A DNA stretch of 58,379 bases from JBDROX01 sp043809645 (GTDB taxonomy: Bacteria > Patescibacteriota > Patescibacteriia > Magasanikbacterales > UBA922), in assembly GCA_043809645.1 (NCBI GenBank), contig JBDROX010000003.1, positions 1 through 58,379 of the forward strand. Reading direction: 5' to 3'. Under the pieces are notes generated by a model. The model was not told the origin of the DNA and did not search any database. It saw nothing but the letters and a program-made list of their open reading frames with translations. Positions 9,257 to 17,361 of the stretch are shown one piece after another (position 1 is the stretch's first letter; each line of letters starts with the position of its first letter). The translations under genes were made by a program, and so were the position numbers.

Positions 9257-10948
9257 ATGCACAATATTTTTTTACAGATTAGCATCCTCCTCGGTATTAC
9301 AGTGACCATTGCATTCATCATGCGTCTGCTACGCCAACCGATGATGATTGCATACATTATCGCAGGTATTATTTCCGGACCACTCTTCTTCGACCTCCTC
9401 GAAGGGTCAGGCCAGACTTTTGACACGTTCGCGCAGTTCGGTGTCGTATTTCTACTCTTCCTCGTTGGACTGAGTTTGAACTTCACTCATATCAAAAAAA
9501 TTGGAAAGATTGCGCTCATTACAGGTCTTTCTCAATTTATTTTTACAGCAATCTTTGGATACGTTATTTTAATAGCACTTGGCTTTGCTAACACGTCTGC
9601 GCTCTATCTTGCCATTGCTCTAACATTCTCGAGCACCATTGTTATTGTAAAACTTCTTTCTGATAAAAAAGACATGGACTCTGTCTATGGACGATATGTT
9701 CTTGGTATCATGATTGTCCAGGACATAATCGCTATCATCGTCATGATGTTCATTACCACACAGAACGGCGGCGATACACCACTTGCGAAATATCTTGCAA
9801 CACTTACGATCAAACTTCTTGGGCTTGTCACGCTCATATATATCCTTGCTAGGTATGCCCTGCCAAAAATTCTTGATAAGATTGCACACCAATCTGAATT
9901 CCTTTTTATATTCACGATCACCTGGTGTTTTGGTCTCGCAAGCCTACTCCATTGGGCTGGATTTTCTGTAGAGATCGGGGCCATCGTAGCAGGCCTTACT
10001 CTTGGGTCGTCACCATACCAACCAGAAATTAGCAGTCGCATTGTTCCACTGAGAGACTTCTTCATTGTCGTATTCTTCATAATCCTCGGAAGTCAGATGA
10101 GCGTGACGAATATGGATACTCTGCTGATTCCTGCGATAGTTATATCTGCATTCATCCTTATCGGAGATCCACTCGTCCTATTTTTCTCTTTCAGATTTCT
10201 GAAGTTCACCAGAAGAAACAGTTTCCTTGCTGGTGTAACAGCAGCGCAGGTAAGTGAGTTCGGCTTCATTCTTCTGTTTACCGGATACCAATTTGGTCAG
10301 ATCTCTGGAAATGAACTCCAAGTCTTCACCGTCGTTGCGCTCGTGACCATCTTTATCTCATCATACGCCATTACTTACAATGAACAGCTCTATAGAAAGG
10401 TGCTTCCAATATTTAATTTCTTTGGACCAGATAAAAATAAGCAGACAGAAAAAATTGTAAAGCCATACGATGTTTGGCTCTTTGGATACCATCGCATAGG
10501 ATGGAAAATTGGGGAGACACTTGCTCAAAAAAATATTAGTTTTGCAGTCGTAGACTACAATCCAAAAATAATTACACGATTAAAGGATCGGGGCATTCCA
10601 GCTTTCTTTGGAGATGCCGCCGATGTAGAATTCCTCGAATCACTTCCACTAGACAAGACAAAACTCATCATCTCTACACTTCCAGAAGCAGATGATCAGA
10701 TTACGCTGATATCATATCTGAGAAAAAAGAAACAGGGACCGAGAATTATTGCAAATCTCTACCATGGTAGATTCCTCGACGAGGTTTATGCAGCTGGTGC
10801 TGACTATGTTATGATGCCACACCTCTTGGGTGGAAAATGGATTTCCGATATCATAAAAAAGAAATCGTGGACCAAGGATACGTTTACAAAACTAAAGAAA
10901 GACCAGAAGAGCGAGATGACCATGAGATATACAGCTGACACACATTAA
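9257..10948 (+). CDS. Kef-type K+/H+ antiporter with TrkA-N domain
   Basis: A CPA2-family cation:proton antiporter of 563 residues in the cytoplasmic membrane. The start at 9257 (MHNIFLQISILLG) matches the family N-terminus; longer frames upstream lack signals. About 12 membrane helices span residues 1-385, with LRQPMMIAYIIAGIISGP early and FSSTIVIVKLLSDK in the transport core. Residues about 410-540 are a Rossmann RCK/TrkA-N domain (VWLFGYHRIGWKIGE, VVDYNPK, FGDAADVEFLESL), which senses nucleotides. There is no RCK-C domain. It probably exports or exchanges K+ or Na+ for pH control. It is monocistronic, followed by the tRNA cluster. Confidence 0.9.
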   Translation: MHNIFLQISILLGITVTIAFIMRLLRQPMMIAYIIAGIISGPLFFDLLEGSGQTFDTFAQFGVVFLLFLVGLSLNFTHIKKIGKIALITGLSQFIFTAIFGYVILIALGFANTSALYLAIALTFSSTIVIVKLLSDKKDMDSVYGRYVLGIMIVQDIIAIIVMMFITTQNGGDTPLAKYLATLTIKLLGLVTLIYILARYALPKILDKIAHQSEFLFIFTITWCFGLASLLHWAGFSVEIGAIVAGLTLGSSPYQPEISSRIVPLRDFFIVVFFIILGSQMSVTNMDTLLIPAIVISAFILIGDPLVLFFSFRFLKFTRRNSFLAGVTAAQVSEFGFILLFTGYQFGQISGNELQVFTVVALVTIFISSYAITYNEQLYRKVLPIFNFFGPDKNKQTEKIVKPYDVWLFGYHRIGWKIGETLAQKNISFAVVDYNPKIITRLKDRGIPAFFGDAADVEFLESLPLDKTKLIISTLPEADDQITLISYLRKKKQGPRIIANLYHGRFLDEVYAAGADYVMMPHLLGGKWISDIIKKKSWTKDTFTKLKKDQKSEMTMRYTADTH

Positions 10949-10994
10949 TATTGACACTTTTTTTCTTAACTGATATACTTCTGCGTGCAGAAAT

Positions 10995-11067
10995 GGGCTC
11001 GTAGCTTAGCTGGTAGAGCGCCGCCCTTGCACGGCGGAGGTCAGGAGTTCGATCCTCCTCGGGTCCA
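10995..11067 (+). tRNA. tRNA-Ala (TGC)
   Basis: Acceptor GGGCTCG pairs with CGGGTCC including the alanine identity pair G3:U70. The anticodon stem CCGCC/GGCGG encloses CTTGCAC. CCA is not encoded. First of six tRNA genes in tandem. Confidence 0.95.
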
Positions 11068-11134
11068 CAAATATTCAATGATGAGCCGATGAATATTTTG
11101 GGTTTTGTCCATTGCTCATTGTTATTTGTTTGGA

Positions 11135-11206
11135 GCCGAGGTAGCTCAGTGGTAGAGCAGAGGACTGAAAATCCTCGTGTCGAGAGTTCAATTCTCTCCC
11201 TCGGCA
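11135..11206 (+). tRNA. tRNA-Phe (GAA)
   Basis: Acceptor GCCGAGG/CCTCGGC, anticodon arm AGGACTGAAAATCCT and a regular T-arm. CCA is not encoded. Confidence 0.95.
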
Positions 11207-11211
11207 CATAG

Positions 11212-11285
11212 CGGAGTGTAGCTCAGTTGGCTAGAGCACCTGGTTTGGGACCAGGGGGTCGAAGGTTCGAGTCCTTTCACTCCGA
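11212..11285 (+). tRNA. tRNA-Pro (TGG)
   Basis: Acceptor CGGAGTG/CACTCCG and anticodon loop TTTGGGA in a CCTGG/CCAGG stem. Confidence 0.95.
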
Positions 11286-11356
11286 CAGATAGACCATTTT
11301 GGTCTATTTTTGTATATTGATTTTTCTGTTTAGTTTGAGTATTATGATGGGGTACT

Positions 11357-11430
11357 GCTCACATAGCTCAGTTGGTTAGAGCGCTGCATTCACATTGCAG
11401 AGGTCCCTGGTTCGAATCCTGGTGTGAGTA
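11357..11430 (+). tRNA. tRNA-Val (CAC)
   Basis: Acceptor GCTCACA pairs with TGTGAGT (G1:U72 wobble), discriminator A. Anticodon loop TTCACAT. The D-arm and anticodon arm are nearly identical to tRNA-Ala(CGC) at 11535; only the middle anticodon base differs. Confidence 0.9.
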
Positions 11431-11454
11431 CTTTTTTCCGTTTTGTAGTGAAGG

Positions 11455-11527
11455 CGGGCTATGGCGCAGTTGGTAGCGCGCGTCGTTCGGGACGACGAGG
11501 CCGGCAGTTCGAGTCTGCCTAGCCCGA
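11455..11527 (+). tRNA. tRNA-Pro (CGG)
   Basis: Acceptor CGGGCTA/TAGCCCG and anticodon loop TTCGGGA in a CGTCG/CGACG stem. Confidence 0.95.
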
Positions 11528-11534
11528 CGAAAAC

Positions 11535-11611
11535 GGGCCTGTAGCTCAGTTGGTTAGAGCGCTGCATTCGCATTGCAGAGGTCAGGAGTTCGACTCTCCT
11601 CAGGTCCACCA
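11535..11611 (+). tRNA. tRNA-Ala (CGC)
   Basis: Acceptor GGGCCTG/CAGGTCC carries G3:U70; anticodon loop TTCGCAT. Unlike the other five genes of this array it has an encoded CCA (11609-11611). A four-gene operon of different character begins about 50 bases downstream, so this could be an integration point. Confidence 0.95.
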
Positions 11612-11660
11612 AACGAAACATTGTCCAACAATATAACAAAATGCTAAAATGTGAATAACT

Positions 11661-11987
11661 ATGGATGTAAAATTCAAATCTGATAAATACCGAAAAAATC
11701 GGGGTGGGTACTCTAGGTTTTTGAACGTTCTTTGCGAACATTGTGGCGCAAAAATCCTTGTTTATCAAAAAGACGGCCCCGGCCCGTTAAAACGTCTTTA
11801 CCTAGATAGAGTTTTTGCGCCAGAAAATTTGGCAAATTTTCAAAAACTTTCTATAAACAAAATTCCAAATTTGGCCTGTTCAAAGTGTAAATCTGTTTTG
11901 GCCGTTCCATATATTTATAAAAAAGAACAACGAAAAGCATATCGCCTTTTTGTTGGTGCGGTTACCAAAAAGATTACAAAAATATGA
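11661..11987 (+). CDS. Small zinc-ribbon protein
   Basis: 108 residues with two Cys pairs, CEHCG (about 28-32) and CSKCK (about 70-74), a zinc-ribbon spacing, and a basic remainder (KFKSDKYRKNRGG; KKEQRKAYRLF). Likely a small nucleic-acid-binding protein. It is first in a tightly packed operon: its TGA overlaps the ATG of the XRE gene. The ATGA overlap shows that UGA is a normal stop here. Confidence 0.7.
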   Translation: MDVKFKSDKYRKNRGGYSRFLNVLCEHCGAKILVYQKDGPGPLKRLYLDRVFAPENLANFQKLSINKIPNLACSKCKSVLAVPYIYKKEQRKAYRLFVGAVTKKITKI

Positions 11988-12190
11988 ACACCTCTTCCAA
12001 AAAATTAGACCAAAACATGAAGCGTATCAGAGTCAAAAAGAATATGTCGCAAGGAGATATTGCGAGGGCTTTAGAAGTTGATAGGGGTTATATTAGCAAC
12101 ATTGAGAATGGTAAGAAAAATCCCACCCTTGCGACCATTCAAAAGTTGGCTGATGCGCTTAAGGTGTCGGCTGATGAACTATTGAAATGA
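11984..12190 (+). CDS. XRE-family HTH regulator
   Basis: 68 residues, essentially a single Cro/CI-type helix-turn-helix: RIRVKKNMSQGDIARALEV, then YISNIENGKKNPTLATIQ and LADALKVSADELL. It overlaps the preceding gene and the next one by 4 bases each (ATGA), so the three are translationally coupled. It may control its own operon; no clear operator is seen in the short space after the tRNA. Confidence 0.85.
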   Translation: MNTSSKKLDQNMKRIRVKKNMSQGDIARALEVDRGYISNIENGKKNPTLATIQKLADALKVSADELLK

Positions 12191-12744
12191 ACAAAAAAAT
12201 AACAAATTATATTTTTCTTGATGACAAAAATCCGAGTGGAGACATTGCTTTGGTTTTTGGCACATGGAACGCATGGAAAGAGTCCGTTGAAAAAGCGGCC
12301 GAGTTGTATAAAAACGGCTTTGTCCCAAAAATAATTGTGAGTGGAGGAGTCAACCCCACCAACGGAGTTATTGAAGGTGATTTAATGGCAATAGAATTAG
12401 AAAAACTTGGTGTGGCAAAGAAAGATATTTTGATTGAAAATAAATCAACAAATACTTTAGAAAACGTTCTATTTTCAATGGTGGTTATTGATAAAGAATT
12501 AGGATTGCAAAATATCCATATCATTACTGCCGTTGTAAAAAATTATCACGCTCGGAGAGCGTTGATGACTTTGCGAAAACATACGCCTCAAAACATACAG
12601 CTTAAATCTGCGGCTTATGCCGCGGCACATTATCCATTTACTAATGAAAATTGGTATAATACAGAAAATGGAAACAAAAAAGTAATGGAGGAAGTCGAGA
12701 AAATTAAAATATATCTTGCCAAGGGCGATTTAGCAGAATTATAA
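12187..12744 (+). CDS. DUF218 (YdcF/SanA-like) protein
   Basis: 185 residues. DUF218 features: ALVFGTWNAWKESVEKAAELY, KIIVSGGVNPTNGVIEGD, a charged ENKSTNTLENVLFS motif and ITAVVKNYHARRALMT. It lacks a signal peptide or membrane helix, unlike the DUF218 protein at 16708, so it is cytosolic. The family includes SAM-binding YdcF and SanA; its reaction is unknown. Third gene of the overlapping operon. Confidence 0.8.
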   Translation: MNKKITNYIFLDDKNPSGDIALVFGTWNAWKESVEKAAELYKNGFVPKIIVSGGVNPTNGVIEGDLMAIELEKLGVAKKDILIENKSTNTLENVLFSMVVIDKELGLQNIHIITAVVKNYHARRALMTLRKHTPQNIQLKSAAYAAAHYPFTNENWYNTENGNKKVMEEVEKIKIYLAKGDLAEL

Positions 12745-12748
12745 ATTT

Positions 12749-13351
12749 ATGAGAACAAAAATAGTTTCAATTGATTTTCAAAAAGATTTTACCGCTGAAG
12801 GCGGTATCTGCTACAAACCGCGTCCATCTGTTGATTTTGTGAAAAATACACTCGTTCCGTTTCTTGAAAAGAAAAATCTTAAAATCGCCGAAATTATCTC
12901 TGATTATCGCCAGCCAAGACCAGGCGATAGGGGTGATTGTTGCCACCCCGGGGAATGGGGTTATGAATCGGAAATACCCGAATCAGCGAAAGAAAAAGAT
13001 GTTTGGATAAAATGTATGAACTCGCCACTTTGGGTAAGAGATAATATCGGCGATCCGACAAAACAACCGGGAATACCATACCAAGACCCGAAAAAGTTTA
13101 GTGAGTGGATTGAAAAAGTAATCGGCAAGTCAGAAGACACGGAGGTTGTTTTGGTCGGACTAACTCTCGATTGCTGCGTACTTTGTACCGCACAAGAACT
13201 TAACTTTCGCGGATACAAAGTAAAAATTTTGAAAGAAGCTGTTGATGCTTATTCTGGCGAAGAAACAGAAAAAGAATCGCTTTGCAAAACTCCTGTCGAG
13301 AATTGGGCTGATGTAATAAATTGGGAAGAAGCTCAACGACTTCTTTTATAA
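12749..13351 (+). CDS. Isochorismatase-like cysteine hydrolase (nicotinamidase type)
   Basis: 200 residues. The catalytic Asp is in SIDFQKDF (residues about 7-13) and the nucleophile Cys in GLTLDCCVLCTAQEL (about 130-144), preceded by the cis-peptide-type segment VVLVGL. Many family members hydrolyse nicotinamide or related amides. CCHPGEWG replaces the usual HCxxGTxG metal/substrate loop, so the substrate is uncertain. It lies 5 bases after the DUF218 gene and ends the operon. Confidence 0.75.
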   Translation: MRTKIVSIDFQKDFTAEGGICYKPRPSVDFVKNTLVPFLEKKNLKIAEIISDYRQPRPGDRGDCCHPGEWGYESEIPESAKEKDVWIKCMNSPLWVRDNIGDPTKQPGIPYQDPKKFSEWIEKVIGKSEDTEVVLVGLTLDCCVLCTAQELNFRGYKVKILKEAVDAYSGEETEKESLCKTPVENWADVINWEEAQRLLL

Positions 13352-13382
13352 TTAGCCGCCAATTTTTTCAAAAAAGAAAGCC

Positions 13383-13492
13383 GAAGCCCGCGCGGATTCC
13401 TCCCCAGACCCCTCCTCCGCGCGGGCGAGACCGCATTTCGCACCCCGCCACCATTCCCCCAGAAAAAAGAGGCGGGGTGCGGTCAGGGCTTC
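13383..13492. repeat. Large branched palindrome (three-way junction)
   Basis: Outer arms GAAGCCC (13383-13389) and GGGCTTC (13486-13492) enclose two perfect hairpins: CCCGCGCGGA/TCCGCGCGGG (13387-13396 with 13416-13425) and GACCGC...GCACCCCGCC paired with GGCGGGGTGC then GGTC (13429-13449 with 13471-13484). The flanks repeat TTTTCAAAAAA on both sides. It is far more GC-rich than its surroundings. It could be a mobile-element end, a recombination site or a structured RNA. Confidence 0.6.
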
Positions 13493-13549
13493 TTTTCAAA
13501 AAAGGTTCGCGCAAATGTTAGAATAACACCACAAGATATTGTGTATTAG

Positions 13550-13580
13550 AAAAGCCACTCTTATTCAGAGAGTGGCTTTT
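13550..13580. terminator. Bidirectional terminator
   Basis: AAAAGCCACTCT and AGAGAGTGGCTTTT pair, with T-runs on both strands; it serves the cysteine hydrolase operon and the convergent HExxH gene. Confidence 0.75.
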
Positions 13581-13699
13581 CTTTGCCATACATTGGGGCT
13601 AAATAAAGTTTTTATCCCCACGGTCGAGAATTAACCCGACAGTAGGAGTATTATACATAAGTATTATATATTTGTCTAGAGGCGTGGATAACTTAGTAA

Positions 13700-14521
13700 C
13701 TACTTGAGAGTGTCCTCAGGAGTTAGCAATTCCTTTTCCCCAACCTCGTCATCAATTTCACTTACATCCTTTTTCTCATTTATAGCCCTCCTCACATCAT
13801 CAATTTTAACCTCTTCCCGAGCACGGGATACTGCCGCGAGCAGATTCTTTGCCCATTTTTTATATTGACCAGATGCAAACTCTGTAGAATTTGGAACATC
13901 TATCATATTAATAGCTTCCACAAGCTCTATTTCAGTAAAACTCTCGCCACCAATAGTGACTATCTTTTCCCCCACTGAAGAATCCGCTCTTTTTATTTTT
14001 TGGTCATGAGCATGTTCCTTGTGATACTCTTCATGTTCCTTTACAAAAGTTACCCGTTCTTTTGCTTCATCAATTTTGCTAGGGTCATAAATACGTAGGG
14101 TATTTGGAGATATAGCAACCTTACCTTTTTCATAAATTCCTCCAACCTCGCCCTCCCCCGCTGTATCCATTTTTATTAGATCCCCTCGAATTTTTAAATT
14201 ATTCAGGTCTGGCTGCACTTTATTGCAGTAACGTTTTACTTCGCTAATACCCTTCTCATCTACTAATTCAGGAGAGGAATTTTTTAGCTCTTCGGCCAAA
14301 GCCATAACTATCTTGGTGAACTCCTTACCAGGAACTTCTTTTTCACGTTCTATCGCAAAACAAGCAAGGGATATTATTTGCTGTGCCTGCTCCCCTGGCT
14401 CAAACCTACTCTCTTGTCCCTCTTCATCCTCCCTTTTTACCTTATAGGAATTTTCCTTCTGTTGCCCGGATTTAGAACTAACTCTTTCTTTTGCAGAAGA
14501 ATAATACTGTTCTGTTTCCAT
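13700..14521 (-). CDS. Hypothetical protein with HExxH zinc-protease motif
   Basis: 273 residues, very charged, no signal peptide or membrane helix. The N-terminal 60 residues are Lys/Glu/Gln-rich and probably disordered. The middle contains FVKEHEEYHKEHAH, in which HEEYH fits HExxH; this suggests a zincin-like metallopeptidase fold. The preceding GKVAISPNTLRIYDP is a typical strand arrangement before such a helix. The third metal ligand is not obvious. The C-terminal part (residues about 180-273) is helical and acidic. No named family is recognised. Confidence 0.6.
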   Translation of the reverse strand: METEQYYSSAKERVSSKSGQQKENSYKVKREDEEGQESRFEPGEQAQQIISLACFAIEREKEVPGKEFTKIVMALAEELKNSSPELVDEKGISEVKRYCNKVQPDLNNLKIRGDLIKMDTAGEGEVGGIYEKGKVAISPNTLRIYDPSKIDEAKERVTFVKEHEEYHKEHAHDQKIKRADSSVGEKIVTIGGESFTEIELVEAINMIDVPNSTEFASGQYKKWAKNLLAAVSRAREEVKIDDVRRAINEKKDVSEIDDEVGEKELLTPEDTLK

Positions 14522-14596
14522 ACATTTTTATATTAAGAAAAGTAAACTGAGTATACCCTATTCAAAAAAAATACTGCAAGAACTGCAGTATTTCTG

Positions 14597-14669
14597 AGCG
14601 GTAGACCAGATTCGAACTGGCGACCTCTTCCTTGGCAAGGAAGCGTTCTACCAACTGAACTACTACCGC
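14597..14669 (-). tRNA. tRNA-Gly (GCC)
   Basis: Minus-strand acceptor GCGGTAG/CTACCGC; anticodon loop TTGCCAA in a CTTCC/GGAAG stem. Confidence 0.95.
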
Positions 14670-14676
14670 GCCCTAG

Positions 14677-14750
14677 TTGCGGGGGCCGGATTTGAACCGG
14701 CGACCTTCGGGTTATGAGCCCGACGAGCTTCCAGACTGCTCTACCCCGCG
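14677..14750 (-). tRNA. Initiator tRNA-fMet (CAT)
   Basis: Anticodon arm TCGGGCTCATAACCCGA has the three G:C pairs characteristic of initiators, and the acceptor begins CGCGGGG against CCCCGCA, giving the unpaired C1:A72. Both point to fMet rather than elongator Met or Ile2. Confidence 0.93.
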
Positions 14751-14806
14751 ATATGAATTGTGTCTGAGTCGGAGTATACGTGACTCACAGGAATAATTCA
14801 ACCCTG

Positions 14807-14878
14807 AGCGGATGACCGGAATCGAACCGGCATCATCGGCTTGGAAGGCCGAGATAATAACCATTATACGACATCCGC
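14807..14878 (-). tRNA. tRNA-Gly (TCC)
   Basis: Acceptor GCGGATG/CATCCGC; anticodon loop CTTCCAA. Together with Gly(GCC) this covers all GGN codons except possibly some GGG/GGT wobble; no Gly tRNA with anticodon TCA is seen. Confidence 0.93.
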
Positions 14879-15020
14879 ATTTTTTCAGGCCTCTATAGTA
14901 CTAATTTCCCTGCTTTTTGTCAATAGAATTAGCATTTGACGCGCCAAGACAAACATAATCTCAAGCTTGCAAAATTAGATTTCTGCGCGTAGTATACCAA
15001 ATAATCTTACCCAAGAACAT

Positions 15021-16022
15021 GTGAACCACATTACACATATTCAAGACAACAAAGAACACCTTGACGCTCGCTTTGAAATTATAAAAAAAGTGAGAGAGTT
15101 CTTTTGGTCGGAGAAATTTATAGAAGTTGAAACACCAAATATACTCCGCCTACCAGGCCAAGAACCATATTTGAACCCAATAAATCTGTTAGTACGCGAT
15201 GAAATGAACAATGAACACACTGCGTACCTGCACACATCCCCAGAATATACGATGAAAAAAATGATTGCATCAGGATATAAAAATATTTTTTCAGTGTGCA
15301 AGTGTTACAGAGACTGTGAAAGCTTTGGTGGCCATCACAATCCAGAGTTCACAATGATTGAATGGTATAGAACAGGAGTGAATATGAATAAGATAATGGA
15401 GGATATTGAGGATTTATTTGATTTTCTCGCAGGAAATATTAATTTACAAAAATTTCAAATTTCAAATTTCAAATTTCAAAAAATTTCAATGAGGAAACTC
15501 TGGCTAGACGAACTGAGGGTTAATCTAGATGAACACTTGGACCAGACAAGCATGCTCAGACTATGTAAGGAAAAAGGATATAGCCCAGATGATACCGAAC
15601 CATACGAAGACCTCTTCTTTAGGATCTTTCTCAATGACATTGAGCCAAAGATAAAAGGAAGGAATCTTATTATCCACCAGTACCCAGCACAGATGGCAGC
15701 GCTTGCGAAGCTGTCAAATGAAGACGAGAGGTATGCTGAACGGTTTGAGGTTTATGTGGATGGAATTGAGATTGCAAATGCATTCACAGAACTCACTGAC
15801 GCAGATGAACAGAGAAAACGACTTGAGGAAGAACAGGAACGAAGAAAAAAGCTTGGAAAAGATATTTTTGGTATTGATGAAGAATTTCTACGTGCTGTAG
15901 GCCAACTACCCTCATGTGCGGGCATTGCCCTTGGTATTGACCGACTTGTAATGGCACTCACTGGTTGTCAAAACATCAATGACGTGTTAGTCTTACCAGC
16001 GAACAAACTCTTTGGGACATAA
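15021..16022 (+). CDS. epmA: EF-P lysyltransferase EpmA (GenX/PoxA), class II LysRS paralogue
   Basis: 333 residues. It resembles the catalytic core of lysyl-tRNA synthetase without the anticodon-binding domain, as in EpmA, which attaches (beta-)lysine to EF-P. Motif 1: EVETPNILRLPGQEP. Motif 2: FSVCKCYRDCESFGGHHNPEFTMIEWY (listed here only as landmarks: FSVCKCYRD, HHNPEFTMIEW). Motif 3: GIALGIDRLVMAL. efp follows 48 bases downstream, so the enzyme sits beside its substrate. Codons for QKFQISNFKFQK (15447-15483) are a TTTCAAA tandem-repeat insertion. No epmB is in the window. It may start at ATG or GTG near 15021. Confidence 0.88.
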   Translation: MNHITHIQDNKEHLDARFEIIKKVREFFWSEKFIEVETPNILRLPGQEPYLNPINLLVRDEMNNEHTAYLHTSPEYTMKKMIASGYKNIFSVCKCYRDCESFGGHHNPEFTMIEWYRTGVNMNKIMEDIEDLFDFLAGNINLQKFQISNFKFQKISMRKLWLDELRVNLDEHLDQTSMLRLCKEKGYSPDDTEPYEDLFFRIFLNDIEPKIKGRNLIIHQYPAQMAALAKLSNEDERYAERFEVYVDGIEIANAFTELTDADEQRKRLEEEQERRKKLGKDIFGIDEEFLRAVGQLPSCAGIALGIDRLVMALTGCQNINDVLVLPANKLFGT

Positions 16023-16070
16023 AAACTCGTGTTTATATGTTCTCGTGTTTATATATTTAAATAAATTTTT

Positions 16071-16637
16071 ATGGGAGAAACAACTGATATTAAAAAAGGT
16101 GCTGTCATTAGACACAGCGGTGGCCTCTATGTGGTCACGACATTTCAATTTGTGAATCCTGGAAAAGGATGCGCCTTCACAAAAACCAAAATGAAGAGTA
16201 TTTCATCTGGTAAAACAATAGAAATTACATACAAGACTGGAGAAAATATTGACACAGTCCAGGTAACAAAGCAGACCATGCAGTTTCTTTACAAGACTGG
16301 CGACAAATATTCTTTCATGGATAAAGAATCCTATGAAACACTCGAAGTGAATGACGATGTCATTGGAGATGATGGAAAATATCTGAAAGATGGCCTAGAC
16401 GTCATTGCATCACTTCACGAAGGAACCATAGTTGCAATCGAGCTTCCAAAGAAAATCAAATACACAGTCAAAACTGCACCTCCAGCAGTAAGAGGCGACA
16501 CAGCAAGTGGCAATGTGACAAAAGAAATCATTCTTGACAACGACCTCGTCTTATATGCACCGATCTTTATCAAAGAAGGAGATGAAATCCTCGTAAATCC
16601 AGAAAAGGGAGAATATAGTGGAAGGGTTTCAGAATAA
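16071..16637 (+). CDS. efp: Translation elongation factor P
   Basis: 188 residues, normal length. EF-P binds between the P and E sites and relieves stalling at proline stretches. The N-terminal KOW-like domain carries NPGKGCAFTK with the modifiable lysine (about position 35). OB domains follow, with VKTAPPAVRGDTASG and the C-terminal signature PIFIKEGDEILVNPEKGEYSGR. Adjacent to epmA, which probably modifies that lysine. Confidence 0.95.
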   Translation: MGETTDIKKGAVIRHSGGLYVVTTFQFVNPGKGCAFTKTKMKSISSGKTIEITYKTGENIDTVQVTKQTMQFLYKTGDKYSFMDKESYETLEVNDDVIGDDGKYLKDGLDVIASLHEGTIVAIELPKKIKYTVKTAPPAVRGDTASGNVTKEIILDNDLVLYAPIFIKEGDEILVNPEKGEYSGRVSE

Positions 16638-16644
16638 TTGAAGA

Positions 16645-16672
16645 TAAAAAACCGCTAGATGGCGGTTTTTTT
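16645..16672 (+). terminator. Terminator of epmA-efp
   Basis: AAAAACCGC - TAGAT - GGCGGTTTTTTT hairpin and U-tract directly after efp. Confidence 0.85.
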
Positions 16673-16707
16673 GTTTTTCTTATTGTCCGTGTTACAATAA
16701 TGAGACT

Positions 16708-17361
16708 ATGAAGAAATTCCTAAAATACACTGCGTACACACTCCTCCTTTTCGCTTTTTTGGCAGGGGGCACTTCACTGACTATTCCATTTCGAAACAAG
16801 GAACTTCGGTTCAAAAATGTTGATGGCATAGAAAAAAAACAGACCGCTCTCATACTTGGCGCAATGGTCTTTGCAAATGGGAACCTAAGTGATATCACAA
16901 AGGACCGTGCGCTCACAGCAATAGAACTGTATGAAAAACAAAAAACGGAGTACATCCTCATCAGCGGAGACCACGGAAGAGAAAACTATGATGAGGTAAA
17001 CACAATTAAAGATTTTTTGATTGAAAACAATGTTCCAAAAAATATCATTTTTCTTGATCATGCCGGCTTTGATACATACGACAGCATGTATCGCGCAAAA
17101 AAGATTTTTGAAGTTGAAAACATGATTATCATTACACAACAGTTCCATATTCCACGTGCGCTCTATATTGGAAAAAATCTTGATATGGATATTGTCGCAG
17201 TTGTATCAGATAAACAGCAGTACAGAGGAATGAAACGCGTCTGGCTCCGCGAACGCCTCGCAACCATAAAAGCAGTACTCAATGTCTGGTTTCACACCAA
17301 GCCAAAGTTCCTGGGAGAAACAATCCCAATTACCGGAGATAACAAAGCAAGTTGGGATTAA
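16708..17361 (+). CDS. Membrane-anchored DUF218 (SanA/YdcF-like) protein
   Basis: 217 residues with an N-terminal membrane helix (YTAYTLLLFAFLAGG). The DUF218 core has ALILGAMVFANGNLS, ILISGDHGRENYDEV, a following acidic segment FLDHAGFDTYDSMYRAKK, and TQQFHIPRALYIG, matching SanA-like proteins, which influence envelope integrity in Enterobacteria. The biochemical role is unknown. A -10-like TACAAT lies just before the start. It has its own terminator and ends opposite transketolase. Confidence 0.82.
   Translation: MKKFLKYTAYTLLLFAFLAGGTSLTIPFRNKELRFKNVDGIEKKQTALILGAMVFANGNLSDITKDRALTAIELYEKQKTEYILISGDHGRENYDEVNTIKDFLIENNVPKNIIFLDHAGFDTYDSMYRAKKIFEVENMIIITQQFHIPRALYIGKNLDMDIVAVVSDKQQYRGMKRVWLRERLATIKAVLNVWFHTKPKFLGETIPITGDNKASWD

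Larger units (their letters stand above)
13352..13699. other. Gap with a branched palindrome and a bidirectional terminator
   Basis: No gene is supported here. A frame open from 13321 to 13521 is only the translation of GC-rich palindromes. The gap holds the three-way palindrome (13383-13492) and the hairpin at 13550-13580, then about 110 AT-rich bases. Confidence 0.6.

Noticed and set aside
13321..13521. 66-codon Pro/Arg-rich frame
   Set aside because: It overlaps the cysteine hydrolase and is the translation of the branched palindrome.
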